64,000 bases of DNA from Ogataea parapolymorpha DL-1 (taxonomy: Eukaryota; Ascomycota; Pichiomycetes; Pichiales; Pichiaceae), in the NCBI RefSeq assembly GCF_000187245.1, contig NC_027864.1:248001-312000 (forward strand), written 5' to 3'. How positions within the stretch are numbered: position 1 is the stretch's first letter; each line of letters begins with the position of its first letter. The notes under the pieces were generated by a model, which was not told the origin of the DNA, did no database searches, and saw only the letters and a program-made list of their open reading frames with translations. The position numbers and the translations under genes were made by a program. This document shows positions 40,122 to 52,700 of the stretch, piece by piece.

Positions 40122-41597
40122 ATGGTGGCCCTGAAAAGATCAAGCGAGACACAGGTGAATGGAACCAAACGTGCTTCGTCAGAAGGTCCAATTGACGCCA
40201 AGAGGGCAAAAACGTCGCACTCTTTCCAAGCCTTGAGAGCCTCGAGATTGAAGACAATCAACACGATTCCTGTCCCTAAAACTGATTTGCTTGATGTCTT
40301 TGTGTGGGGTTCTGGATCTATGTGCGAGCTTGGCCTTGGACCAGCTGCTAGCACAAAGGAGGTCAAGAGGCCGAGGCTGAACCCTTTTTTGAAGAAAGAA
40401 GAGGTCGGAATTGTCGATCTTGCTGTGGGGGGAATGCACACTCTTGCCCTAGATCACCGGAATCAAGTCTGGTCGTGGGGAGGAAACGATTCCGGAGTTC
40501 TAGGAAGAGACACCGCCAAATCTGGCGCCGAGCAGCTAAAGGATGCCGACGCTGACAGTGAAGACGAAGACGGTGAATTGAATCCTTTGGAATCGACACC
40601 TGCTGTCGTCGAAGGTTTGCCAAAGGATAAAAAAATTGTGCAGCTAGCCGCCACCGACAACTTGTCCGCTGCCTTGTACGAGACTGGTGAAGTTTACGCT
40701 TGGGGAACATTTAGATGCAACGAGGGCATTCTCGGATTCAACAAAGATGTCAAGATCCAGCGAAGTCCCGTGAAGATTCCAGATTTCGAGAACATTGTCC
40801 AATTGGCTGCCGGAAAAGACCATTTGTTAGGTCTGGACACCAAGGGAGTTGTGTATGCATGGGGTAACGGACAGCAGTACCAGCTGGGAAGAAAGATCTT
40901 GGAGAGAACTAGAATGACGTCTCTGGAGCCACGCTCTTTTGGGCTGAAAAATGTCAAAGCTATTGGCTCAGGGGAATTCCATTCTTTTGCCATAACCACC
41001 GATGGTAAGGTTCTGAGTTGGGGACTGAACCAATACGGTCAGTGTGGAATCCACGTTGACATTGAGGACGGGGCTGTCGTTTCAAAACCGACCGAGATTG
41101 AAGAGCTGACGGGAAAGGACATTGTTTATGTGACAGGCGGAGAACACCACTCGTTGGCTCTATCGTCTTCCGGCGACGTTTACACTTTTGGTCGATTTGA
41201 CATGAAAGAGATTGGTATCGAGAAGGAGAAGCTCCCAAAAGATGGTGTGATCACCGACGAACATGGCAATGTGAGATCTCTTCCTGTTGCCACGAAACTA
41301 ACCACTCTTCCTAAATGCAAGGCTGTTGCTGCTGGCTCTCACCACTCGATTGCTGTCACTGAGGACGGTATTGCTTTTTCGTGGGGATTTGCAGACACCT
41401 ATGCGCTTGGACTTGGAAACTTGGATGAGGACGTTGCCACGCCTACCAGAATCAACAACACTGCCACCAGAGACCACAATATTGTGCTAGTGGGCTGTGG
41501 CGGACAGTTCAGTGTCAGCGCCGGCATAAAGCTCTCAGAAGAGGAGGCCAGAAAGAGAGCAGAAAAAATAGAGGAGTTCGAGAAGTCTTTAGATTAG
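40122..41597 (+). CDS. SRM1: Ran guanine nucleotide exchange factor (RCC1 family)
   Basis: 491 residues from the ATG at 40122; the frame is open 22 codons upstream but the basic N-terminus M-V-A-L-K-R matches the family. The seven-bladed RCC1 propeller has typical W-G-x-G repeats: V-W-G-S-G-S-M-C-E-L-G-L-G-P, W-S-W-G-G-N-D, A-W-G-N-G-Q-Q-Y-Q-L-G-R, and W-G-L-N-Q-Y-G-Q-C-G. An acidic insertion (D-A-D-S-E-D-E-D-G-E) is shared with S. cerevisiae Prp20/Srm1. The protein sits on chromatin and makes Ran-GTP in the nucleus. Its N-terminus is a basic nuclear targeting region. CTG codons at family leucines show the standard code. Confidence 0.97.
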   Translation: MVALKRSSETQVNGTKRASSEGPIDAKRAKTSHSFQALRASRLKTINTIPVPKTDLLDVFVWGSGSMCELGLGPAASTKEVKRPRLNPFLKKEEVGIVDLAVGGMHTLALDHRNQVWSWGGNDSGVLGRDTAKSGAEQLKDADADSEDEDGELNPLESTPAVVEGLPKDKKIVQLAATDNLSAALYETGEVYAWGTFRCNEGILGFNKDVKIQRSPVKIPDFENIVQLAAGKDHLLGLDTKGVVYAWGNGQQYQLGRKILERTRMTSLEPRSFGLKNVKAIGSGEFHSFAITTDGKVLSWGLNQYGQCGIHVDIEDGAVVSKPTEIEELTGKDIVYVTGGEHHSLALSSSGDVYTFGRFDMKEIGIEKEKLPKDGVITDEHGNVRSLPVATKLTTLPKCKAVAAGSHHSIAVTEDGIAFSWGFADTYALGLGNLDEDVATPTRINNTATRDHNIVLVGCGGQFSVSAGIKLSEEEARKRAEKIEEFEKSLD

Positions 41598-41642
41598 ATG
41601 TATCATATTATGTATTTTACAAGCATCATTGGTTGTCCCTGC

Positions 41643-43313
41643 TTATTCCATCTGCTCGTCTAAGCGCACGCACAGACCATGTTCTCTCATGTAGTCCTTG
41701 ACCTGTTTGACAGTGTATTCGCCGCGGTGGAACATGCCAGCTCCCAAAGCAGCATCGACGGAGGTGTTTTTGAAAACCTGCTCGAAGTGTTCGGGTTTTC
41801 CTGCTCCACTGGAAGCTATCACGGGAATTGACACCGCGCTTTTGATCTGGTTTATGAGCTCGAAATCGTATCCGGAGTTTGTTCCGTCCTTATCTATGCA
41901 GTTGAGTAACACCTCTCCAGCTCCCAATTTTTCACAGGCCTGGCAGAGTTCGTAGGCACCCAGCTCATGGACTTTACGGCCTCCCTGCGACGTGACCTGG
42001 TAATAGCAGTATTTTTCTCCGTGAGGTCCTGGGAATTTAGTCTCAATGCAGTTGTAATTGCACTTGGCAGGATCCGCAATGTACTTTCTCTTTGGATCGA
42101 CGGAAATCACAACAGCCTGGATTCCATATGCTTTGGATATCGTCTCTATTGGTGTCGTGCCGGTGCATTTGCCGCCGTTGGCATAGAAATTCTCGGCTGC
42201 GGTCACTGCGTCGGAACCTATCGAAACCTTGTCTGCTCCGGCACGGAAATACAGACTGGCCACTTCCAAAGCAGGGATGCGAGTGCCGTCTGGGTCTACC
42301 ACATCCTTTATTCCTCCGCCAACTGTGAGGGGAACAAAACAGGTCCTGGCTGCTAGTCTCAGCACTTCGAGCATAGGAGCGTCTTTCACTGGAGAGTTTC
42401 TAAACGATGTGATATTGAGGAAGGTCACCTCGTCTGCGCCTTGGCGATAGTACTTTTCAGCCATCTCCACCGGCTTCCCCAGGTTTCGCACGTCTCCACC
42501 GTCACTTTTTTCGCGGACATCGTACTGATCCCCCTTGGTGACAACGAGATCACCATTATCGTTAGTCCTGACGTCCAAACAGGCAATCACACGACGTGTA
42601 AGACCCGTAGGGGTCTTCTCAACATCATCAAGGGCCTTGTTGACAATAGTGGTATCTTTTTCCTGCTTCAAAAACGATTCGATCAGTCGGAGCCCAGCAA
42701 TTCCTGACTTTTCTGGGTGGAACTGCGTAGCAAAAATATTATTCTTCACCACAGCGGCAATGAAAGTCTCCAACCCGTAAGTTGCCACGGCCAAAGTCCA
42801 GCCCTCGTTTTGCAACCGGTCGATATCCTCGCTGCTGACGATTCCTGCGTAAGAATGGACAAAATAGAACCTAGAGCCCGGATCCATGGCATACAGTGTC
42901 TTGTCGTCCTCTGAGCCCAAAACACGAACACAGTTCCATCCAATCTCTGGCACAGACTTATCTGAGTCGTCAAATCGGCTGAGATCAAGATCCACAAGCC
43001 CCAGACCCTGTACTTCTGGGCTCTCTTCTGACCGTTTGAAGAATGTCTGTAGCCCAACACAGATGCCCATGAGTGGGCGGCCACTGTCTATATACTCTAT
43101 CAGAGGCTCCACAAATCCGCGCGCACGCAGCTCGCGAACGAAATGGCCGAAGTTGCCAACTCCAGGGAGAATCAGCTTCTGGACATGCCTCAGAGAGCCG
43201 TCTTCTAGACGTCTAATAAACTCCACCTCATATCCTAGGTGCTCGATGGCGTTCTGGAGTGAGCGTAGGTTCCCACTTTCAAGATCGATCACGTGGACAA
43301 CCTCCTTTGCCAT
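41643..43313 (-). CDS. HIS7: Imidazole glycerol phosphate synthase, bifunctional (glutamine amidotransferase and cyclase)
   Basis: 556 residues. The N-terminal half is the class-I amidotransferase (nucleophile Cys85 in G-I-C-V-G-L-Q; His199 and Glu201 in Q-F-H-P-E). The C-terminal half is the (beta/alpha)8 HisF cyclase, starting R-V-I-A-C-L-D-V-R. It makes imidazole glycerol phosphate and AICAR in histidine synthesis. TGACTAA at 43338-43344, 25 bp before the start, is a one-off match to the Gcn4 site. ARO4 ends 75 bp upstream on the same strand. Confidence 0.98.
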   Translation of the reverse strand: MAKEVVHVIDLESGNLRSLQNAIEHLGYEVEFIRRLEDGSLRHVQKLILPGVGNFGHFVRELRARGFVEPLIEYIDSGRPLMGICVGLQTFFKRSEESPEVQGLGLVDLDLSRFDDSDKSVPEIGWNCVRVLGSEDDKTLYAMDPGSRFYFVHSYAGIVSSEDIDRLQNEGWTLAVATYGLETFIAAVVKNNIFATQFHPEKSGIAGLRLIESFLKQEKDTTIVNKALDDVEKTPTGLTRRVIACLDVRTNDNGDLVVTKGDQYDVREKSDGGDVRNLGKPVEMAEKYYRQGADEVTFLNITSFRNSPVKDAPMLEVLRLAARTCFVPLTVGGGIKDVVDPDGTRIPALEVASLYFRAGADKVSIGSDAVTAAENFYANGGKCTGTTPIETISKAYGIQAVVISVDPKRKYIADPAKCNYNCIETKFPGPHGEKYCYYQVTSQGGRKVHELGAYELCQACEKLGAGEVLLNCIDKDGTNSGYDFELINQIKSAVSIPVIASSGAGKPEHFEQVFKNTSVDAALGAGMFHRGEYTVKQVKDYMREHGLCVRLDEQME

Positions 43314-43388
43314 TGCTGGATATCAATATTTGCAAAATGACTAACTAAATCTTTAAAAAGTTGAAAAATTATACAGTCGTGTACAAAT

Positions 43389-44840
<1,452 letters not shown>

Positions 44841-46811
44841 ATGGTCTCTTCGGACTCGGTGTTTGACATCTCTGACGATATAGAGCTACACAGAATTGTC
44901 AAATCTCGCTCCAACAGCTCGCAGGAATCCACGGAGCAGGGGAGCCAGTTCTCGCATCTCAGCAACGATGGCCCTCTGAGCTCTCCGAAATCTAAGGTCA
45001 AAGCCTTTCTGAAGGGCCTTTGGCATGGTCCGGCGCACCCGGTGGATGATCCGCCTCATATCAAGAGCCCTTATGCCCAACAGTTCGAAAACTTTCCGTG
45101 CCGAATCTCCAGCTCCTTTCCTACCAAAATCAAGCTTCCCTTCATCCTTCTGTACTACGCTTTTTGGCTAGTGATATTGCAGCAGGCTCTTTCGCCTTAT
45201 TTGACGGAGCAGCCAGCTTATCAAGATGAGTCTTCGGGCAAATCAATGGATATCATTAGTATTTCTTGCCGCGGAGAGCCGTCGATATGGAAGGGCAAAA
45301 ATCAGCGATGCGGGCTTGCAGGAGCAAAGTGCGCACCTTTCAATGATAGAGAAGTTGTTCTGCGGTGTCCGGCGCTGTGCGATTCTGAATCTACCACATA
45401 CTCTTCAATCCCGGTTGGAGATCAGAATATCAAGTACCGAAGCTTTACGATCGGTGGAGGCAGGACCGAAACTCTCGAAAACGACACCCTCTCTTATCCC
45501 TATCGTGCGGACTCGTTTCCATGTGGAGCAGCTGTCCACGCTGGCCTGGTCTCGCCCTATTTTGGTGGCTGTGCCAAAATCAGATTCGTTGGACCGCAGT
45601 CGGAGTTCCCTGCTAGAGACGGGTCCATAGGTTTTGACAGCTTTTTCCCGGCATCTTATCAGTTTGTGAAAACTCCAAAGTGCCACAACTGCTACGATCC
45701 ACGAGTTCTTGTCGCCTTTATCAACATTCTGTTGGGTTTGCCCGTGATTTACATGTCAACCAACGGGAGCCTGGCCTTTTGGACCATTTGCATCAGTGGA
45801 TTTTGGACAATCATTCTCACATTCGATCCACCGCTTGTGGTGAAAGCCCAGGACCCAGAGTCTCTGGCCACGCTCATTTCTCTCGGTTTTGAAAGACTGC
45901 TGCCATTGTGTTTCATCCTCTATGTCGTCTGGAAAGCTGCCTGCCAAACAACCCTTAGTCACCCGTCATCGCCCATCTGCAAAACATTGATATGGTACCC
46001 GCTGTTTTGGGTCGGAATGCTCAACAACGTCACATTCGACAGGCTCCCAGTAGACCGGCTCACCATAACTGACATCCTTACACAGCCAGGGTCGATTTTT
46101 GCAACGCTGGGCATTGTCATGACCATCGCTGTCGGCGCGGTTGTCCAGGCGTACCACTTGTGGAAGGCCGGTAAGTTCCGGATGTACTTCAAGCTATACC
46201 TTGGCTTTATTGGAGCTCTGACGGTGCTGGGAAACTTTTCTGGTCTGAACCTCAGAATACATCACTATATCCTGGCTCTGCTCCTTATTCCAGGAACTAA
46301 CACCAAAGGTATGACTGCAATGTTGTTCCAGGGTGTCTTGCTTGGTCTGTTGGTGAACGGAGTCTCACGGTGGGGACTTGCATCGATCGAGGAGACCGAC
46401 AGATCATTGAGACGTTCTGATCCGTCAGGAGAAATCAAGCCTCCGGAATTTCTGGGGTACGAGCGCTCGAACTCCAGTGTTTCCTGGCAAATCCGCGAAA
46501 CAGACAATCCGGCAATGATCAACGGCGAGTTTATCTCGCCTCACGACAAACTTAATCGGTACTCGCTCATCATTAATGACTTGGAGTGGTACAACGGTCC
46601 GAATAGCTCTGTGAGCTTGGAGGCCCTTGCTTCCGAAAACGACCGGTTTGCTGAGCTGCTGGGGTACGCTTCTAACCATTCGCAGGAACAGAAACTGTAC
46701 CTAAGAGTTGGCAGGGCTGGAGGTACCAGGAGAAGTGACTACACGAATGCTGCGGTTTTGAAATATCCATCTGGGGAGTTTGTGCCTCCTAAACCAGGTC
46801 TCACTAAATAA
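44841..46811 (+). CDS. LCCL-domain multi-pass membrane protein
   Basis: 656 residues. After a Ser-rich N-terminal tail there is a first membrane helix (about 108-125). An LCCL domain follows on the luminal side (about 150-265: S-C-R-G-E-P-S-I-W-K-G, then Y-P-Y-R-A-D-S-F-P-C-G-A-A-V-H-A-G, F-G-G-C-A-K-I). Then come about seven membrane helices (290-520) and a hydrophilic C-terminal tail. This is a conserved fungal family with no established role. The Cys pairs of the LCCL fold are present. The C-terminal tail (from about 525) has S-S-V-S-type motifs. It is convergent with LOA1 (4 bp between stops). Confidence 0.87.
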   Translation: MVSSDSVFDISDDIELHRIVKSRSNSSQESTEQGSQFSHLSNDGPLSSPKSKVKAFLKGLWHGPAHPVDDPPHIKSPYAQQFENFPCRISSSFPTKIKLPFILLYYAFWLVILQQALSPYLTEQPAYQDESSGKSMDIISISCRGEPSIWKGKNQRCGLAGAKCAPFNDREVVLRCPALCDSESTTYSSIPVGDQNIKYRSFTIGGGRTETLENDTLSYPYRADSFPCGAAVHAGLVSPYFGGCAKIRFVGPQSEFPARDGSIGFDSFFPASYQFVKTPKCHNCYDPRVLVAFINILLGLPVIYMSTNGSLAFWTICISGFWTIILTFDPPLVVKAQDPESLATLISLGFERLLPLCFILYVVWKAACQTTLSHPSSPICKTLIWYPLFWVGMLNNVTFDRLPVDRLTITDILTQPGSIFATLGIVMTIAVGAVVQAYHLWKAGKFRMYFKLYLGFIGALTVLGNFSGLNLRIHHYILALLLIPGTNTKGMTAMLFQGVLLGLLVNGVSRWGLASIEETDRSLRRSDPSGEIKPPEFLGYERSNSSVSWQIRETDNPAMINGEFISPHDKLNRYSLIINDLEWYNGPNSSVSLEALASENDRFAELLGYASNHSQEQKLYLRVGRAGGTRRSDYTNAAVLKYPSGEFVPPKPGLTK

Positions 46812-46815
46812 ATTA

Positions 46816-47715
46816 TTATACACGTCTACTGGTTTTATTATAGGCCGAGATGAAGGACAGCTTTTTGACCATGTCGAGATCTGGGCCGGTCAATTTCAGA
46901 GACCCGTAGTTGGACAACTTCTCCCTAATGGTAGTTGGCTTTAAATCCCCAAGATCAAAGCTCTTGAGCTTGAACTTCACATCCGACTTGACATGACTCA
47001 GATGAGAAAAAAGATACGAGGTTGCCGACTGTGGTATGGGAGTGGTCACCAATGAGGGGGGCAGAACTTTTATGCTGATAGCTTTGAACTCAAATGTGTT
47101 TTTATATGCGGAATGCATGGCGGTCAATTCGATCGGGGGAAATGCAAGAACGCTTCTGTTGTTGGAAGTTGTGCCTTCCGCTAGGACGAATACCACATTA
47201 TTTTTTAATTTGAACAGGTCCACTGGGTCTGCAGCTTGTGTGGAGAGTTTGGGCTCAGCTAGAGCAAAGCTGAAGGTATCCAAAAATCCATTCAGTTTCC
47301 TGAGATTTCCCCTGCTATCTGCGGTGAGGAAAATGCAGTTGCTCGATTTGCTAACCAGGTACAGGACGAGACAGTCCAAAGGAGAAGAAAAGTTGACAAA
47401 CACCAACTGGCCAATGTCTGGCCGCTTCGAATTGATCAGTTTGGTATTGGACTTCTTGACTCCATCAGCGAGAAACTCGATTTCGCTAACATTGAACGTC
47501 ACCAGCAGCAACAACCTGATTACCGGCCTGAATAAAAATCCAACAGGCCAGCAGACGGCCGCTAACAAGAACAAAAATACCGACAGAACTGTCTTCAAAA
47601 GTGCCAGGATGGGACCCAAGACATATTTCACCAAAACGGGCCTTTTGGCGGGTGGTATGGGCATAAAGGGAGAGATCCCCGTGCCCTTATCTCTCCAATC
47701 GCTGAATTTTTCCAT
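46816..47715 (-). CDS. LOA1: Lysophosphatidic acid acyltransferase Loa1/Vps66
   Basis: 299 residues (S. cerevisiae 300). It opens M-E-K-F-S-D-W-R-D-K-G-T-G-I-S-P-F-M-P, like Loa1. Two hydrophobic helices (35-60 and 60-80) follow. The acyltransferase-type motifs are altered: F-V-N-F-S-S-P-L-D-C and F-V-L-A-E-G-T-T-S-N-N-R-S-V-L-A-F replace the classic NHxxxxD and EGT boxes, as in Loa1 itself, where S-P-L-D and A-E-G-T are kept. It acts on lipid droplets and the ER in triacylglycerol and phosphatidic acid metabolism. It lies 15 bp from the end of PNS1, on the same strand. Confidence 0.85.
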   Translation of the reverse strand: MEKFSDWRDKGTGISPFMPIPPAKRPVLVKYVLGPILALLKTVLSVFLFLLAAVCWPVGFLFRPVIRLLLLVTFNVSEIEFLADGVKKSNTKLINSKRPDIGQLVFVNFSSPLDCLVLYLVSKSSNCIFLTADSRGNLRKLNGFLDTFSFALAEPKLSTQAADPVDLFKLKNNVVFVLAEGTTSNNRSVLAFPPIELTAMHSAYKNTFEFKAISIKVLPPSLVTTPIPQSATSYLFSHLSHVKSDVKFKLKSFDLGDLKPTTIREKLSNYGSLKLTGPDLDMVKKLSFISAYNKTSRRV

Positions 47716-47730
47716 TAAAAAATATTTATT

Positions 47731-49281
47731 TTATACATAGTCCGGAAATGGAGTCTTTAATGTATGGCTGATCTCTGGATAGTAATTAGTGAGCTTGACA
47801 TAGTAGTCGTGGTAGTTCTGCTCAAAGACCTCTGGGTTAATGCATAGGGCGACCAGGAACGTGATGAAGCCGGAATTAAACGAGTTGAGCGTCACCTTGG
47901 CGATGAATAAGCCCAAGAGCAGCTGCACTATAAATGCCAGAATCACAAACTCCTGAGGCAGACGATCAAACAAGGATGTCGTTTTGTAGAGTAGGTAGAA
48001 GACGCCTCCGCTCGTCAAAGAGATTAGAATCGAGTACAGCGTCAAGGTCGACTCCACTAAACAGTCTGTCACTAGAACTAGCAGACCTCTAAATCTCAGC
48101 AGCTCGTAAGTGTCTTTGGATGACGACAGGTAGTCCTTTCCGTAGAGCGCGAGATATGAAAAGGCGAATTTGTTAAACCACTTGATCCAGAACTCTGCCT
48201 GGTCTGCAAGCCATTCGAGTATGGAAAACAGACAGATCAGAGCACAGAATAGCAGTCCATTTTCCTCTTCCTCGTCGCGGCCGTATTGTCTGTTGAGCAC
48301 TTTTTCCTTTCCAAAGGTGATAATCTGTCTGATTGTGCGCGTAATCGGCACAATTATCGATCCAAAACAGATGCTTCCAAAAGAGTACGTGATGGCTCTT
48401 TTGAACGACCCCCAGGCAGGATTCCGCGGCTTCACTGCAGATCGGTGGAAGAAATACCACGACCCATATATTCCACTGATGGTCACGTGAGTGAGATTTT
48501 CGAGAACCTCAAATATGTAACAGCCGGTGAATAGCGTGAATAACTCGACTGCAAGGGTGGTGTTGGACACACAAACGTCATTGCCGTCCTCGTGTGGACA
48601 GTTGGCGTCGTCTTGTTTGAGGCGGTCGTAAGCGATGATTGCGGCGAGCACAAAAAAGCCCAGAGAGCATATGCCTGAAACAATGGAGCTCAAGCATGAA
48701 ACCACTAGTGTCGAGGGATAATCTGCCATGGTCTCTATGATAATGCGAAACACCAAGCTAGTGAAGCTCAGATTTCTTCTGATCGATGCCAGGTACCATA
48801 TTTGGAAAAATCCCACAAAGAGAACGATTCCTGCTGCTCCTGGTTTTCCCGTTGCAAACAGACTGGTGGCGAGCCCAAACATCACTAGCGGAAGAAGGAA
48901 GTAACCTGCGAGGACAAAAAAGAGCGGATAGGCCCACACCAGTACAAGCAGCACCACAGAGCAGACTATTGGGATCACAAAGGCTGAGACCACCAGAGGC
49001 CACAAAGACGGGTTTGCGGCGGCCTGTATTTGAAGGATGTATTCATGGTTCTTGATGTTCTTTATGCTGTGGCTCGCCATAATGCCGAATAGCACCAGTG
49101 TGGCAAAAAAGATTAAGGTAAACACCTTGTCATGGTATTTTGGCGAAGCAATCTTGAACGACTCCTCGAAACTGTCAGACTCCACAGGCTCCTTAGGTTT
49201 TTCAAAAGTGTACTCATATTCGGGAGGCTCTTCCTCCGATTGGAAATAGGGAGGCGGTAAAAGGCGTGAACTCTCTGACAT
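47731..49281 (-). CDS. PNS1: Choline transporter-like membrane protein (Pns1)
   Basis: 516 residues with about 10 membrane helices from residue 50 to 470. The CTL family signature P-A-W-G-S-F-K-R-A-I-T-Y-S-F-G-S-I-C-F-G-S and S-Y-L-A-L-Y-G-K-D-Y are present. The N-terminus is Pro- and Glu-rich (P-P-E-Y-E-Y-T-F). Function in yeast is unsettled. The start codon is now only 79 bp from the left end of a 5.7-kb transposon, so its original promoter (shared with ORC5) has been split. Confidence 0.85.
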   Translation of the reverse strand: MSESSRLLPPPYFQSEEEPPEYEYTFEKPKEPVESDSFEESFKIASPKYHDKVFTLIFFATLVLFGIMASHSIKNIKNHEYILQIQAAANPSLWPLVVSAFVIPIVCSVVLLVLVWAYPLFFVLAGYFLLPLVMFGLATSLFATGKPGAAGIVLFVGFFQIWYLASIRRNLSFTSLVFRIIIETMADYPSTLVVSCLSSIVSGICSLGFFVLAAIIAYDRLKQDDANCPHEDGNDVCVSNTTLAVELFTLFTGCYIFEVLENLTHVTISGIYGSWYFFHRSAVKPRNPAWGSFKRAITYSFGSICFGSIIVPITRTIRQIITFGKEKVLNRQYGRDEEEENGLLFCALICLFSILEWLADQAEFWIKWFNKFAFSYLALYGKDYLSSSKDTYELLRFRGLLVLVTDCLVESTLTLYSILISLTSGGVFYLLYKTTSLFDRLPQEFVILAFIVQLLLGLFIAKVTLNSFNSGFITFLVALCINPEVFEQNYHDYYVKLTNYYPEISHTLKTPFPDYV

Positions 49282-49360
49282 TGTATTTATTGTCAGGCTT
49301 AAACTTAAGCGTAGCTATCGAAACGATTCCAATGTTGTGACTTAAACTGTTGCCTAAATA

Positions 49361-49507
49361 CAGGTAAAACCGGAAATATTGGATTTCTTCTGGGAATATT
49401 TGATTTCCTCGTCGGAAACATTTGAATAGTGCGTCGGTAAAAATTGTATCGTGATTTGAGTCATGTGATGACAATATTTGAATGCTCGCTCGGTATCTTT
49501 TGTATCT
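49361..49507 (+). repeat. Left terminal inverted repeat (147 bp)
   Basis: Identical to the reverse complement of 54870-55016; after 49507 the two sides diverge. It contains three 18-bp units of the form ATTTGA-N6-(CGTCGG or GCTCGG) at 49398-49415, 49420-49437 and 49476-49493, likely transposase-binding sites. Confidence 0.95.
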
Positions 49508-49774
49508 AGAATTGTACTTGAATTGTATTATGTGGGAACAACAATTGGATTTCCACAAAATAGACTTAGACCAGTATTGATGCAAGGTGGCCAGTATTGG
49601 GCGCAGGTGTTTTGGTATTGTGTATTCCCTTCCTGCATTGTGTTGTTCCACCGAAAGATTTACTCAGCGATCAAAAATGATTGATCGATAATTGTTTTGT
49701 TTATTTGTTTTGGTCAACAAATGTAATGGAAATGGCCTATAAATGATGTAGGATTGAATGGATCTAGTCCAGTG

Positions 49775-52700
49775 ATGGACTACCCAAAGGTTCGTTGCAA
49801 AGATAAAGGGCTGACCAGCCCGCCGAACAAGGACACCGAGGCGGGAGCGGTGAGAAAACTGTCTATTGAAAGAAAGATTGGCAAAGGAAGTCGGGCGAAT
49901 TCTAATGCATCGGCCTCATCATCTAGGGTTGGCACTCCACGGAGGACGAGATCGATGACTAAGGCGATCGAGAAAGCTTCGGAAACGTGGCAAACGGGAG
50001 GAGACCCCCAAACACCGGTAAGAGGTCCATCAAAGCAGCGCGATTGGGAAGACAACGAACGCCTAAATTCAGGTGAATATTGCTTACAGTCTCCTTTGGA
50101 GGCGAAAAGTATAGTGTTTCGTTCAGAAGGGCAGCAGAGTGCTCCTTCGACTCCGCCAACCAGAACGCCTTCGTCGAGAAAAAGGTCAATGAGCAGGAAA
50201 CTGAAAGAGTCTCTGGAATCAGGTCCGGAGCTCGGGGACGTGGGAAGCTCTCCAAGATCTAAATCACAAAGTCTTAGGCGTAGGGTTTCTTCAGGCCGCC
50301 TCCGGCAAGCAAGATTTTCTAACTCAGGAGACCCTGCGTCGCATCCTAAGTTACCTGAACAGCTGGATAGTCTCCCCAAAGAAGAGGTGAATGCTTTGGA
50401 TCTGAACAATGAGCCAATAGCTTCGCAACAAGATCATGATCACGAAGACTTCACATGTGATGGCCCGAAAGTCATGGATATGCGGGATGCACCGACAGAG
50501 CCAAGAAAACCGATGTTGGACTCGAATTGTACGATTGACAATCATGCAAAAACTGATACTTGTCCTAAGCTTGAGACTATCGATTTACCAATTGAGATTC
50601 TGAGCGAGACTAGAATTGGCAGCAGCCCATTAGCCGATGGGACAAGAGAAGCCGAAACCAATTCGATTGAAGTGTTCCCATCGGCTACCCCGACGAGCGA
50701 CACTGAACACTCGAGAGGGCCCCAAGAAGAAGAGCAAAAAACTGTTTTAGGCCTTGGTAAATATTCGGGTGGCTTTGTGGATGATGATTTTGTGCTACAT
50801 CCAAACGACAAATTTGAGTTGACATCCATATTAGTTCCCACCTCAAAGCTTGCAGAGTCAAATAACGGGAAAGAGGCCTCAACTGAGAAATTCGAGAATG
50901 AATATCCTGGAATAGAGAAGCTTACTGAAAGTAAGTCAACTAACGAGAGCGAAGCAATCAATATTGAGAGTGCTAAGCAGGAGATAGCCACCGCTGTGAA
51001 AGACCCAATCCGCAATTCTGATCCAGGATGTTCTGATGTTGGCTTAGCTGGGCCCGTCGAAAGTCGTGCCGAGTTAGATAAAGAACCGACTGGACCAAAT
51101 GAGAATTCATCTAGACCAATTGAACCAGTGGAAGGCACAATTACGCCACCTAGTTTTTCAAATGTGCCCCAGGAACCTGTTCACAATGATGTAATTGCAG
51201 ATCGATGCGACTCCCGAAGCTACTCCTTGCAAGGTTCTATTATGGCTAGTTACCATGATGAACCAAAGAATTCGAAGATCCCTGATTCACCAGATTCAAC
51301 TTCTACAGTTGTACATCATCCTCTCACCGTGTCGGATAGGTGTTCAGAATTGAATAAAAAAGACAGGCAAGTGCCAAAGCTGAAAACAGTGAACGTCACC
51401 AATAATCCCTTTTATGTTCCAACTGGTGCTCGATCTGACATGACAGACAGGAGACGCAATCACTCCTCTGGTAATAATCAGGGTCAGAAAGGTCTGCAAC
51501 AGGCTGATCTTGAACTTCATGACGCTCTCACCAATTTTGGCGCATCATACATGACTCAGTATAGAACACCAGCTCCTTCACTTGATATGAAGTCAGTTGA
51601 CTGGGATGCTATGAGTGGTATATCTTTTACTGGCTCAAGGGCTATGATTGACACACAATCTCAGCATTACCCGTCTTACTCTTACCCAGTTCTTGACCCG
51701 CGTGATCATCGTGCGGTAAATCACTATGAAGGATGCGTTCCCCTCGGCGATGATCCGTACAGAGCAGAGCAGATACCAGCAAAAAGCTTTAGTTCCAGCA
51801 GTAGGTACTCTAGTGGGGTCAAGAAAGAAGAATCTGATGAGTTTCATGATGAGAATCAACCGCCTTTCCTCTTCGATCCGAACAAGGTGGAAGATTTTAA
51901 TGGTGGAGACCCATCGAAGAAACGTGGCGGTGGAACCAAAGGTAGAACTTGGAACCGTCAAGAATATAGTGATAGAGATCGGCAACAGTTTTTTGATTTG
52001 TGGTTGTCTACTGTGCCACGGAATGCAAAGGCAGCAGCCGAAGCTCTAGGAATCAGGTACACTACTGCGTCGAATTGGATTAAGCAGTTTCGCGACAATG
52101 GGCAGGAAGAAATACCCATGGGTGGAATACTTGGCAGGCCGTATGCTAACCCATTGACTGAAGAGCATGAAACGCATATCATTTCCTTCTATAAAAGAAT
52201 TACTCAAGAGAAAAGGGCCATGAAACTTGATGAATTGCTCGATGAGTTGACAACCCAGTTTGAGGATCTTAAGCTTTCCAAGACAGGCTTGAGAAAACAT
52301 TTGAATGATATGAATTTCAAGTATCAACGCTTGAGCAAGCATGCTGAAAATCGAAACTCTCCGGCAACCATAGCCTACAGGCAGAAGTGGATTGACTATT
52401 TGGATCAGTCCGGTGCAAACTATACACGTAATTGTGTGTTTATTGATGAAGCTGGATTTGATGAAAATATGAAGGACAATTTCGGCTGGGCTTTCAAGGG
52501 TTCCCATCCTGTTGTTGACATTAAGAACAATGCACCGGCATTTACGTTATTTGGCGCAATCTCACACGAGGGAATAGTTGATGTCCAAGTGAAATATCCA
52601 AAGAACTCCAAAGCCTGGCACGAATGTGTCATGCAATGGGAACACCACATTAATACGGATAAACCAAATGATCCAGAACCAGGTTGTGCCGAGGAAAATG

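Noticed and set aside
49214..49651. 145-codon minus-strand frame across the left transposon end
   Set aside because: It runs from the element's left end out into the PNS1 start in another frame; an accidental result of the insertion with no protein-like features.
49754..49774. Transposase start at TTG
   Set aside because: Yeasts initiate at ATG; the first in-frame ATG is at 49775.
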